A stretch of DNA of 6,425 nucleotides from Clostridiales bacterium (GCA_003451915.1 DMJC01000217.1:1-6425); one strand, 5' to 3'. Shown: positions 1 through 5,804, numbered from the stretch's first letter. Notes: generated by a model not told the origin, from the letters alone. Numbers and translations are program-made.

Positions 1-1
1 C

Positions 2-145
2 TATACAGCTGTGACTCGAGCCAGAAACAAGCTTTTTCTTGTTTCAACGAAACGGGTCATTGCGGCAATGCTGGCAAACAATCAGACCTATCGGCGATTC
101 ACATTGCTGAAGGACTGGTTGCTGGAGCTTCGGAACCGAATCTGA
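2..145 (+). CDS. recD2: RecD2-like SF1 DNA helicase, C-terminal end only (5' part outside window)
   Basis: The + strand frame starting at base 2 is open from the window edge to a TGA at 143-145 and encodes 47 residues. It begins YTAVTRARNKLFLVSTKR, which matches helicase motif VI and the following strand at the C-terminus of RecD/RecD2 and related UvrD-like superfamily 1 helicases. The Arg residues of this motif contact ATP. The next part (NNQTYRRFTLL) resembles the tail of RecD2 proteins, which unwind DNA 5' to 3' in repair. The reading is based on this short end only, so another SF1 helicase ending in the same fold cannot be excluded. The gene stops 4 bases before the comF start, suggesting co-transcription. 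No start or promoter is visible here. Confidence 0.72.
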   Translation, partial: YTAVTRARNKLFLVSTKRVIAAMLANNQTYRRFTLLKDWLLELRNRI

Positions 146-149
146 GCCT

Positions 150-932
150 GTGAATAAGATCTTCAATTATCTGAGAAGCGATGGTTTGTTTACACTGGCC
201 CGGGAAAGTCTGAACGCAATCTTCCCGCATCAGTGTGTGTTTTGTGGCCAGGTGTGCAGACAAGAACCAGACTTTCCCGGAATATGCCGAAACTGTCTGG
301 CGAAAATACCTTTTCGCAAACAGCAGGAGATGGAGCTTGCATGGCAAGTCGAACCTGACGCGGACATCATGACAGCAACAAAAGTCTATTGCGCAACCTG
401 GTATCAGGACCCTGTCCGCCCAGCTGTTTTACGCATGAAATTTGCTGATGCACCAGAAATTGCTGATGCTTTTGCAGCAATTCTCCTCCAGTGCTGGCGT
501 AAAACCGGCCTCGACTGTCAGGCTGTCATTGCAGTTCCCTTACACAGAAGCCGTCTGCGGGAAAGAGGTTACAATCAAGCCGGATTACTGGCTGAGCGGG
601 TGGCCAGTGAACTCGGCAGGCCAGACTGGTCTCAGTGTCTGGTCCGAACGAAAATGACCGCCAGACAAAGTGGTTTATCTGACCCTATGAGTCGAAAAAT
701 CAACATGGCCGATGCTTTTCAGCTTGACCAGGATTTTACAGCGCAGCAGATTGTATTAAATAGACGAAAATCCTCAGAGCCGGTCTTGCTGATCGATGAT
801 GTTCTGACAACCGGCGTTACGTTGGCTGAAGCAGCTCATCCTTTGCAGGCATCAGGTCTGCCTGTACTTGGTCTGGTTGTTTCATCGGCACATCCAGCCA
901 AAGCAGCACAGAATCGTATCTGCGGTTACTGA
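150..932 (+). CDS. comF: ComF family protein (zinc-finger phosphoribosyltransferase-like, competence)
   Basis: 260 residues, start GTG. Four cysteines form an N-terminal zinc-finger pattern: C29-x2-C32 and C46-x2-C49. Next comes RERGYNQAGLLA, typical of ComF proteins, and then a type I phosphoribosyltransferase PRPP loop, VLLIDDVLTTG, at residues 212-222 with the paired Asp 216-217. In naturally competent bacteria ComF/ComFC acts in the cytoplasm during uptake of transforming DNA with the ComFA helicase. Family members are also widespread in non-competent species, where the role is unclear. GTG 150 is chosen because it is the first start after the in-frame stop at 108-110, it puts the zinc finger at the usual distance from the N-terminus, and it follows the upstream stop by 4 bases. 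No strong Shine-Dalgarno sequence lies close to it. No comFA is present nearby. The family call is firm; the function in this organism is inferred. Confidence 0.9.
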   Translation: MNKIFNYLRSDGLFTLARESLNAIFPHQCVFCGQVCRQEPDFPGICRNCLAKIPFRKQQEMELAWQVEPDADIMTATKVYCATWYQDPVRPAVLRMKFADAPEIADAFAAILLQCWRKTGLDCQAVIAVPLHRSRLRERGYNQAGLLAERVASELGRPDWSQCLVRTKMTARQSGLSDPMSRKINMADAFQLDQDFTAQQIVLNRRKSSEPVLLIDDVLTTGVTLAEAAHPLQASGLPVLGLVVSSAHPAKAAQNRICGY

Positions 933-967
933 AAATCTGGAACAAACCCCTATACTTGCGTTCTGAC

Positions 968-996
968 TTGAGGAAAACCCAAAAACAAGTTATACT
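968..996 (+). promoter_or_regulatory. Sigma-A-type promoter for the 6S-like RNA
   Basis: TTGAGG at 968-973 and TATACT at 991-996 are separated by exactly 17 bases, close to the housekeeping -35/-10 consensus. Initiation 5-8 bases after the -10 box would fall near 1001-1004, which is where the 5' strand of the 6S closing stem begins. That agreement between promoter and RNA structure supports both calls. Read-through could also feed the cysE operon. Confidence 0.78.
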
Positions 997-1000
997 AAAG

Positions 1001-1157
1001 GTGCCTGGAATGCTCGTTGCCCTCTGTTTTTGAACCGACATGACATAAACGGGAGTCCGCGTCAAAGTGGGATACAGCCAGACCCCCAGACGAATGTCTG
1101 ACAGGGGTAGACTCAAGACCACTGCAGGACACCCACCTGGCATATATGCTGGGTGTC
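1001..1157 (+). ncRNA. ssrS: 6S RNA (SsrS-like regulator of RNA polymerase)
   Basis: 6S RNA mimics an open promoter and holds the housekeeping RNA polymerase holoenzyme, mainly in slow growth. Here a transcript of about 157 nt, starting just after a good promoter, can take the 6S shape. A wobble-rich closing stem joins 1000-1012 to 1145-1157. A lower stem joins 1018-1023 to 1126-1131. A large 5' bubble around 1034-1052 contains ACCGACAU. An upper stem pairs GAGUC 1053-1057 with GACUC 1110-1114. The apical hairpin pairs ACCCC-CAGAC (1082-1091) with GUCUG (1096-1100) and GGGGU (1104-1108). From memory, the order of short motifs (AUGCUCG, GAACCGA, GGGAGUCCGCG, ACUGC then GACAC) parallels E. coli 6S RNA. 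No protein frame of interest crosses it. The ends are approximate, and no U-tract terminator follows. An unrelated structured leader of cysE is the main alternative. Confidence 0.78.
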
Positions 1158-1188
1158 AAAAAGGGGGGAGGCGGCATTTCGGGTTTTC

Positions 1189-1197
1189 TGTTATAAT
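1189..1197 (+). promoter_or_regulatory. Extended -10 promoter, probably for the cysE operon
   Basis: TGTTATAAT at 1189-1197 is a perfect extended -10 element (TG-n-TATAAT). Seventeen bases upstream, at 1169-1174, is AGGCGG, a poor -35 box, which extended -10 promoters tolerate. Transcription would start near 1203-1205, leaving a leader of about 35 bases before the cysE ATG. That is too short for a T-box or other riboswitch downstream of this start. Confidence 0.62.
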
Positions 1198-1238
1198 ATT
1201 CTGATAAAAGTTTCGCGTGAAAGGAAAAAACAGTCATC

Positions 1239-1979
1239 ATGAGTCTGTATGCCGACGCCAAGTCGATCGCAATGCGTGATCCAGCAGCCAAGGGGGTTTG
1301 GCAGGTTGTTTTGCTCTACCCGGGTTTCCATGTTCTGATCAGTCATCGCATAGCACATTGTTGCTACCGGCATCATTTATTTTTTCTGGCGCGAGCGATT
1401 TCACAGATTGGGAGATTCTTCACTTTGATCGAAATACACCCTGGCGCTAAGATCGGCAAAGGATTGTTTATTGATCACGGCTCCGGCGTCGTTATCGGTG
1501 AAACCGCAGAAATAGGCGATTATTGCACAATCTATCATGGTGTGACACTTGGCGGAACTGGCAAGGAGAAGGGCAAGCGCCATCCGACTGTCGGCAACAA
1601 TGTTCTGATTGGTACGGGCGCAAAAATTCTCGGACCGTTTAAAATCGGTGACAATGCCATGATCGGCGCGAACGCAGTGGTTTTGAATGAAGTGCCGGCA
1701 GGGGCTACAGTCGTAGGGGTCCCCGGAAAAGTGACACGTGTGCTTGGCGAGGCCGTCAGGCATAGCTTTGAACTAGACCACGGTAATGCACCTGACCCGA
1801 TTGAACAGGAAATCTGCATGCTTCTGCACCGCGTTAATGCTCTTGAGAAGAAGTTTGGCCTGCAGACTGCCGAACCCGGTGAATTGAAAAAGATCTGCAA
1901 TGAACAGCCAGAAGCAGTGATCAATGAAACACAACAAGCCAATACAACTGGAGGACAGGGCACCAATGAGGATATTTAA
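1239..1979 (+). CDS. cysE: Serine O-acetyltransferase
   Basis: Transfers acetyl from acetyl-CoA to L-serine, giving O-acetylserine, the first step of cysteine synthesis in the cytoplasm. The 246 residues hold a helical N-terminal part (RDPAA at 13-17, YPGFHVLISHRIAH at 27-40) and then a left-handed beta-helix of hexapeptide repeats. Catalytic residues by alignment with E. coli CysE are E65 in EIHPGA (Asp in E. coli, Glu in Bacillus-type enzymes) and H80 in IDHG. H115 in GKRHP aligns with E. coli His193. It belongs to the shorter Bacillus-type class without the long enterobacterial N-terminal domain. The C-terminus runs some 30 residues longer than B. subtilis CysE and is Gln/Asn/Thr-rich. AAGGA at 1221-1225 lies 13 bases before the ATG, somewhat far. 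The 3' end overlaps cysS by 14 bp, the usual cysteine-supply partner in Firmicutes. Confidence 0.96.
   Translation: MSLYADAKSIAMRDPAAKGVWQVVLLYPGFHVLISHRIAHCCYRHHLFFLARAISQIGRFFTLIEIHPGAKIGKGLFIDHGSGVVIGETAEIGDYCTIYHGVTLGGTGKEKGKRHPTVGNNVLIGTGAKILGPFKIGDNAMIGANAVVLNEVPAGATVVGVPGKVTRVLGEAVRHSFELDHGNAPDPIEQEICMLLHRVNALEKKFGLQTAEPGELKKICNEQPEAVINETQQANTTGGQGTNEDI
1950..1954 (+). promoter_or_regulatory. Ribosome-binding site that fixes the cysS start
   Basis: GGAGG at 1950-1954 lies inside the cysE tail, 11 bases before ATG 1966. It favours this start over the in-frame ATG at 1924, which would add 14 residues not seen in CysS proteins and has no comparable site in front of it. Confidence 0.75.
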
Positions 1980-3378
1980 CACAAAAAGCCGGGAAAAAGA
2001 AGAGTTTCAGCCTATTGAACCAGGACATGTCAAAATTTATGTATGCGGACCGACAGTCTATAATTTCTTCCATTTAGGTAATGCGCGGCCTTTCGTCACT
2101 TATGATACTTTGCGCCGCTATCTCGAATTCCGTGGCTACCAGGTGACTTATGTCCAGAATTTCACAGATATCGATGACAAGATGATCAAACGGGCCAACG
2201 CTGATGGAATTACCATCAAGGAACTGGCGGATCGTTTTATTAAAGAATATTTTTACGATGCCGACCGTCTTAATATTCGCCGGGCCACTTTTCATCCACG
2301 GGCGACTGACAGCATGGCCATGATCATCGAGCTGATCCAGACTTTAATGGATAAAGGATTTGCCTACGAGGCCGAGGATGGTGTTTATTTCAGTGTTGCG
2401 AAAATGCCGGATTATGGCAAACTGTCGCATCATAATCTTGAGGAACTTGAGTTTGACGCCAGCGATCGCCTAAATCAAGAAGGACGCAAACAAAATACTT
2501 TAGACTTCGCACTCTGGAAAAAGAAGAAAGAAAATGAGCCCTTTTGGCCAAGTCCCTGGGGTGATGGCCGGCCTGGCTGGCATATCGAATGCTCAGCTAT
2601 GGTCAAACAATATCTGGGCGACACGATCGATATCCATGGTGGCGGCCAGGATCTCATCTTCCCTCATCATGAGAATGAAATAGCACAAAGTGAATGTGCT
2701 AATGGAAAAACCTTCGTGCGCTATTGGATGCACAATGGCTTTATCAATGTCGATCAGGAGAAAATGTCCAAATCGGCTGGTAATTTCTTTACTGTGCGGG
2801 ATCTGACCCAGCATTATGACTACATTATTTTGCGCTTTTTCATGTTGGGTGGCCACTATCGCATGCCGATCAATTTTTCGGCTGAATTGTTGACAGCAGC
2901 GCAAAATGGCTGGGCAAGGATCAGGACCTGCCTGGAGAATCTTGAATTTATCAGTTCATCAGCACCTGCTGAACTAGCTGAAAAAGCAACAGGCGCAGCA
3001 AACGATCTGGCTGTAGCCCGTGAAAAATATCGACAGGCTTTTATTGAGGCGATGGATGATGACCTGAATACAGCTGATGCCCTGGCTGCCATTTTTGAGC
3101 TGGTACGCGCCGCCAATACGGCAGCTGCCGTTAATGGACTAGACTTGACATCGATTCGGCAGACACTTGATTTGCTGAATGAACTGCTAGATGTTCTTGG
3201 CTTGCGAGTAAAAGAAGAAAATCTTATTCCGGAAGATGTCATGGCACTCGTTGAGGCAAGAACCCAAGCCAAGAAACAGCGTGATTTCCAGCTGGCCGAT
3301 GCTCTGCGGGCACAGATTCAGGCCAAGGGATTCATTGTCATGGACACGCCGCAAGGGCCAAAGGTCAGCAAAGCATGA
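1966..3378 (+). CDS. cysS: Cysteinyl-tRNA synthetase
   Basis: Class I aminoacyl-tRNA synthetase that charges tRNA-Cys with cysteine using ATP. The protein has 470 residues from ATG 1966, close to the E. coli length of 461. All signature elements are present and sit at or within one residue of the E. coli numbering. The zinc ligands are C27 (YVCGPTVYN), C209 (WHIECSAM), H234 and E238 (PHHENE). The HIGH-type motif is HLGN at 36-39 and KMSKS is at 266-270. A helical DALR-like C-terminal region follows, ending with an Ala/Gln/Lys-rich helix and GPKVSKA. The start with [14 protein letters not shown] puts the first zinc Cys where expected. It overlaps cysE by 14 bp and shares ATGA with mrnC. Placement after cysE couples making cysteine with using it. 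No T-box leader is visible. Confidence 0.98.
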   Translation: MRIFNTKSREKEEFQPIEPGHVKIYVCGPTVYNFFHLGNARPFVTYDTLRRYLEFRGYQVTYVQNFTDIDDKMIKRANADGITIKELADRFIKEYFYDADRLNIRRATFHPRATDSMAMIIELIQTLMDKGFAYEAEDGVYFSVAKMPDYGKLSHHNLEELEFDASDRLNQEGRKQNTLDFALWKKKKENEPFWPSPWGDGRPGWHIECSAMVKQYLGDTIDIHGGGQDLIFPHHENEIAQSECANGKTFVRYWMHNGFINVDQEKMSKSAGNFFTVRDLTQHYDYIILRFFMLGGHYRMPINFSAELLTAAQNGWARIRTCLENLEFISSSAPAELAEKATGAANDLAVAREKYRQAFIEAMDDDLNTADALAAIFELVRAANTAAAVNGLDLTSIRQTLDLLNELLDVLGLRVKEENLIPEDVMALVEARTQAKKQRDFQLADALRAQIQAKGFIVMDTPQGPKVSKA

Positions 3379-3776
3379 GCGGGAAAACCTTTCCGGGTGA
3401 TTTGCGTGAAGTTCCGATATCAGTTCTTGCGTATATCGGTGATGCTGTTTACGAATTGCATATCAGGCTGCACCTGTGTAAACAGAGCAATGCCAAATCC
3501 GGTACGCTGCATAAGATGACCGTTCAACATGTTAAAGCATCAGCTCAGGCTGCGGCAATCAACCGGCTGCTGCCATTGCTTACCGAAGAAGAACAATCCA
3601 TTTACCGCCGCGGCCGCAACAGCCAGCCTGGCAGTATGCCGAAAAATGCTGATCCGGCTGCTTATATGGCCGCTACCGGTTTTGAGGCAATAATCGGTTA
3701 TTTATATTTAAAGGGTGATCAACAGCGGCTGGATAATCTGCTGGCAACCCTATTGGAGGAAGAAAATCATGGATAA
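3375..3776 (+). CDS. mrnC: Mini-ribonuclease III (23S rRNA maturation)
   Basis: Double-strand RNA endonuclease that trims the ends of 23S rRNA precursor in Firmicutes. It consists of an RNase III catalytic domain without the double-stranded-RNA-binding domain, and B. subtilis MrnC needs ribosomal protein L3 for efficient cutting. The 133-residue length is typical. The catalytic signature LAYIGDAVYE carries D23 and E27, and the second acidic motif, ATGFEAIIGYLYL, carries E104. The middle holds Lys/Arg/His and Gln-rich helices including YRRGRNS, usual for this family. The ATG overlaps the cysS stop (ATGA at 3375-3378), and the 3' end overlaps rlmB by 8 bp. Its neighbour RlmB also acts on 23S rRNA, so the pair may be co-produced for large-subunit assembly. 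Confidence 0.95.
   Translation: MSGKTFPGDLREVPISVLAYIGDAVYELHIRLHLCKQSNAKSGTLHKMTVQHVKASAQAAAINRLLPLLTEEEQSIYRRGRNSQPGSMPKNADPAAYMAATGFEAIIGYLYLKGDQQRLDNLLATLLEEENHG
3755..3759 (+). promoter_or_regulatory. Ribosome-binding site that fixes the rlmB start
   Basis: GGAGG at 3755-3759 is 9 bases before ATG 3769, an ideal spacing, and lies in the last codons of mrnC. It rules against the in-frame ATG at 3715, which would add 18 residues (rich in Trp) encoded inside mrnC. Confidence 0.85.
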
Positions 3777-5160
3777 GTATCATGAGCACCAAGGCGATTC
3801 CGGCAAACCAAGTTATGTGAAACGTCAAAGCAGCCAGCCGGCCGGCAGCGAGCGCCGTAGCACCAGTAAAGGACCACGTCCGGCCGATGGCGAGCGCCGC
3901 AGTTATGGTGACCGGCCACGTCCGGCCGACGGCGAGCGTCGCGCATTCAGTAAAGGACCACGTCCGGCCGACGGCGAGCGGCGAAGTTATGGTGACCGGC
4001 CACGTCCGGCCGACGGCGCGCGTCGCACCTTCAACAAAGGACCGCGTCCGGCCGACGGCGAACGCCGCAGTTATGGTGACCGGCCGCGTCCGGCCGAGGG
4101 CGAACGCCGCACCTTCAGTAAAGGACCGCGTCCGGTCAATGGCGAGCGTCGGAGCTTTAGCGATCGGCCGCGTCCAGTTGAAGGTGATCGTCGTAATTTC
4201 AGCAATGATCAGCGTCCTGCAAGTACCAGACAGCCAAAGCGCGATTTCAGCCCAGTTCCAGCAGTTCCGACCGACACAGCGATTGACGATTATGTCAAGC
4301 CGACGCCACAACTTGTGCCAGAATTGCCGATTCCGCAGATTCTCGACGAAGGCGCTGGTTTGCCAGATCGCCTGGAAGGTCGTAACCCGATCCAGGAGGC
4401 GATCAAGGCAGGGCGGGCGATTAACAAAATCTGGGTCACCAAGCGCGAAGAGCGCCAGGATCCATCATTGGGGCGATTAATCGCACAGGCCCGCGATGCC
4501 GGCGCTGTTATCATGGAAGTTGAAAAGCGTGTCCTGGATGCCATGTCAACGACGCACAGCCATCAGGGCATCATTGCACAGGTGGCTGCTCATGAATATA
4601 TTGAGCTTGATGAACTGATCAGCAATATTAAAGCCCGCAACGAAGTGCCATTTTTATTGATTTTGGCTGAGCTGCAGGAAAGCTATAATTTAGGGTCGAT
4701 CTTAAGGATTGCTGACGCAGCAGGTGTTCAGGGCGTCATTATTCCCATGCGCCGTTCCGTGGGATTGGATGCAGCAGTTGCGAAGGCTTCAGCTGGCGCA
4801 ATCGAACATGTTCCGGTTGCCCGGGTCGGCAATCTGACCCAGACGATTCAGACTTTAAAGGATCAAGGTTTTTGGATTGCCGGCACAGATGCTGCGGGTA
4901 AAACAGATTATCGGAATGCTGACTGGACAGGGCCGCTAGCCATCCTGATCGGCAGTGAAGGCGAAGGCCTGAGCCCGATTATGCGCCGGCACTGTGATTT
5001 TCTGATCTCAATTCCGATGTTCGGCAAGGTTAATTCCTTGAACGCAGCTGTGGCCGCCGGGATCATTACATTTGAAGCAGCTGCGAAGCGCCATGCAGCA
5101 CAGACTGCCGGCAACCCGGCCAAGGCTGCTCCGGCAGCGGAACCAGTTGCTGAGGATTGA
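3769..5160 (+). CDS. rlmB: 23S rRNA (guanosine-2'-O-)methyltransferase RlmB, SpoU/TrmH family, with long repetitive N-terminal arm
   Basis: SPOUT-class methyltransferase that in E. coli methylates the 2'-O of G2251 in 23S rRNA using S-adenosylmethionine. The 463 residues exceed the usual 245-280. Residues 1-34 are polar. Residues 35-146 are eight tandem 14-residue repeats rich in Arg and Pro. Residues 147-200 are a Pro-rich linker. A SpoU substrate-binding domain starts at LEGRNPIQEAI (about 202), then the knotted catalytic domain from about 295. Motif 1 keeps N307 and R313 (YNLGSILR) but reads ELQESYN where B. subtilis has ELEDPHN. Motif 2 has E397 in IGSEGEG and motif 3 has S423-L424-N425. 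The catalytic residues are therefore present and activity is expected. The tail is Ala/Pro-rich. The start overlaps mrnC by 8 bp and the stop is 2 bases before sigH. The family is firm; the exact methylated base here is inferred. Confidence 0.93.
   Translation: MDKYHEHQGDSGKPSYVKRQSSQPAGSERRSTSKGPRPADGERRSYGDRPRPADGERRAFSKGPRPADGERRSYGDRPRPADGARRTFNKGPRPADGERRSYGDRPRPAEGERRTFSKGPRPVNGERRSFSDRPRPVEGDRRNFSNDQRPASTRQPKRDFSPVPAVPTDTAIDDYVKPTPQLVPELPIPQILDEGAGLPDRLEGRNPIQEAIKAGRAINKIWVTKREERQDPSLGRLIAQARDAGAVIMEVEKRVLDAMSTTHSHQGIIAQVAAHEYIELDELISNIKARNEVPFLLILAELQESYNLGSILRIADAAGVQGVIIPMRRSVGLDAAVAKASAGAIEHVPVARVGNLTQTIQTLKDQGFWIAGTDAAGKTDYRNADWTGPLAILIGSEGEGLSPIMRRHCDFLISIPMFGKVNSLNAAVAAGIITFEAAAKRHAAQTAGNPAKAAPAAEPVAED
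3871..4206 (+). repeat. Coding minisatellite: eight 42-bp units (14 residues each) in rlmB
   Basis: Eight consecutive in-frame units fit the pattern [G/R]PRPADGERR followed by Ser/Ala/Thr/Asn, Tyr/Phe, Gly/Ser/Asn and Asp/Lys/Asn. Units alternate: odd ones begin GPRP and end SYGD or SFSD, most even ones begin RPRP and end AFSK, TFNK or TFSK, so the true period is 84 bp. Units 1-6 are nearly uniform, while 7 and 8 are altered (PVNG, PVEG). Worn partial copies flank the array (SERRSTSK before, QRPAS after). Each unit has about four Arg and two to three acidic residues, giving a net positive, probably disordered arm. Because 42 is a multiple of three, other frames also stay open here, which creates spurious long frames on both strands. 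Confidence 0.96.
5152..5156 (+). promoter_or_regulatory. Ribosome-binding site that fixes the sigH start
   Basis: GAGGA at 5152-5156, inside the end of rlmB, is 6 bases before ATG 5163. A TTG at 5157 in the same frame touches the site with no spacing and so is unlikely to be the start. Confidence 0.75.
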
Positions 5161-5162
5161 TC

Positions 5163-5804
5163 ATGCCGGCGGCAGTTCCAAAAACTGCGACGGAAGATGA
5201 TGTCTTGCTGGCTCAGGCGGCTCAAGGGAATCAGCAGGCAATAGAAGCATTGCTGATCCGCTATAAGGATCTGGTTCGGCGCAAGGCTTCGTCAATGTTT
5301 ATGGCTGGTGCCGATGCGGAAGACGTCATTCAGGAAGGCATGATTGGCTTGTTCAAGGCGATACGGGATTATCGTCCAGTTCACCGGGTGCCGTTTGCGG
5401 CTTTTGCATCATATTGCATCATGGCCCAGATAACGGACGCCGTTCGTCAAGCCTCGCGCCAGAAGCACCGTCCGCTGAACAATTCACTGTCGCTGCAGAG
5501 CCTGATTCAGACAGATGATGATAATGATCTGCAATTAATCGAGCTTTTTATCGGTTCAAACGGACCAGATCCGGAAGAAGCTCTTCTGAACAACGAAAAT
5601 CTGACAGATTTGCAGACCTTTTTTATTGAAGAACTGAGCCAGCTCGAGCAGCAGGTTGTTTTGCTGTTCATTCAGAAACTGAGTTACAAGCAGATCGCTG
5701 ACTGCCTGGGCTGCAGTTCGAAAAAAGTCGACAATGCTTTAAGCCGAGCCAGGCAAAAGTTCCTGGCTTACCGTCGCCGTCCCGTTTTTCAGGCAGGATC
5801 CTGA
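5163..5804 (+). CDS. sigH: RNA polymerase sigma factor SigH (Spo0H type)
   Basis: Sigma-70 family alternative sigma factor of 213 residues; B. subtilis SigH has 218. Region 2 includes GADAEDVIQEGMIGLFKAIRDY at about 49-70, which binds core polymerase and recognises the -10 element. RQKHRPLNNSLSL at about 99-111 is nearly the same as in Spo0H. Region 4 has a helix-turn-helix at about 173-200 (SYKQIADCLGC, then SSKKVDNALSRARQKF) for -35 recognition. In B. subtilis SigH drives transition-phase genes, including entry to sporulation; in other Firmicutes its homologues switch on competence genes. The start is ATG 5163, 2 bases after the rlmB stop. The yacP/rae1 gene usually found between rlmB and sigH is absent, and rpmG-secE-nusG do not follow. 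The 3' end overlaps the opposing phosphatase gene by 16 bp. Nothing in the window shows whether the organism sporulates. Confidence 0.93.
   Translation: MPAAVPKTATEDDVLLAQAAQGNQQAIEALLIRYKDLVRRKASSMFMAGADAEDVIQEGMIGLFKAIRDYRPVHRVPFAAFASYCIMAQITDAVRQASRQKHRPLNNSLSLQSLIQTDDDNDLQLIELFIGSNGPDPEEALLNNENLTDLQTFFIEELSQLEQQVVLLFIQKLSYKQIADCLGCSSKKVDNALSRARQKFLAYRRRPVFQAGS

Noticed and set aside
24..45. Perfect inverted repeat GAAACAAG / CTTGTTTC with a six-base loop
   Set aside because: It lies within the recD2 coding end, is AT-rich, and has neither a terminator U-tract nor a partner copy elsewhere.
933..1238. T-box leader upstream of cysE
   Set aside because: No T-box core sequence or specifier-loop arrangement can be seen, and the structured part fits 6S RNA better.
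1924..1965. Earlier ATG start for cysS, and likewise ATG 3715 for rlmB and TTG 5157 for sigH
   Set aside because: Each lacks a well-placed Shine-Dalgarno site, while ATG 1966, 3769 and 5163 have one and give family-typical N-termini.
1535..1966. Minus-strand open frame opposite cysE, with similar ones at 817-1143, 2856-3272 and 4908-5225
   Set aside because: Low-complexity Ser/Ala/Arg/Pro products, no supported start, and full overlap with well-identified genes or the 6S-like RNA.
3871..4206. Possible CRISPR-like direct repeats
   Set aside because: The units abut without unique spacers, stay in frame and encode part of RlmB, and no cas gene is present.
3673..4311. Long open frame on the minus strand (212 codons) across the rlmB repeat, and another + strand frame at 3887-4480
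   Set aside because: The 42-bp unit length is a multiple of three, so every frame lacking a stop in one unit stays open through the array. The products are themselves monotonous repeats with no family features, and RlmB explains the DNA.
5794..5803. Palindrome CAGGATCCTG at the sigH/phosphatase junction as a bidirectional terminator
   Set aside because: It is a loopless 10-base palindrome with no adjacent U-tract in either direction; the nearest T-run (5813-5817) is too far away for a standard terminator.
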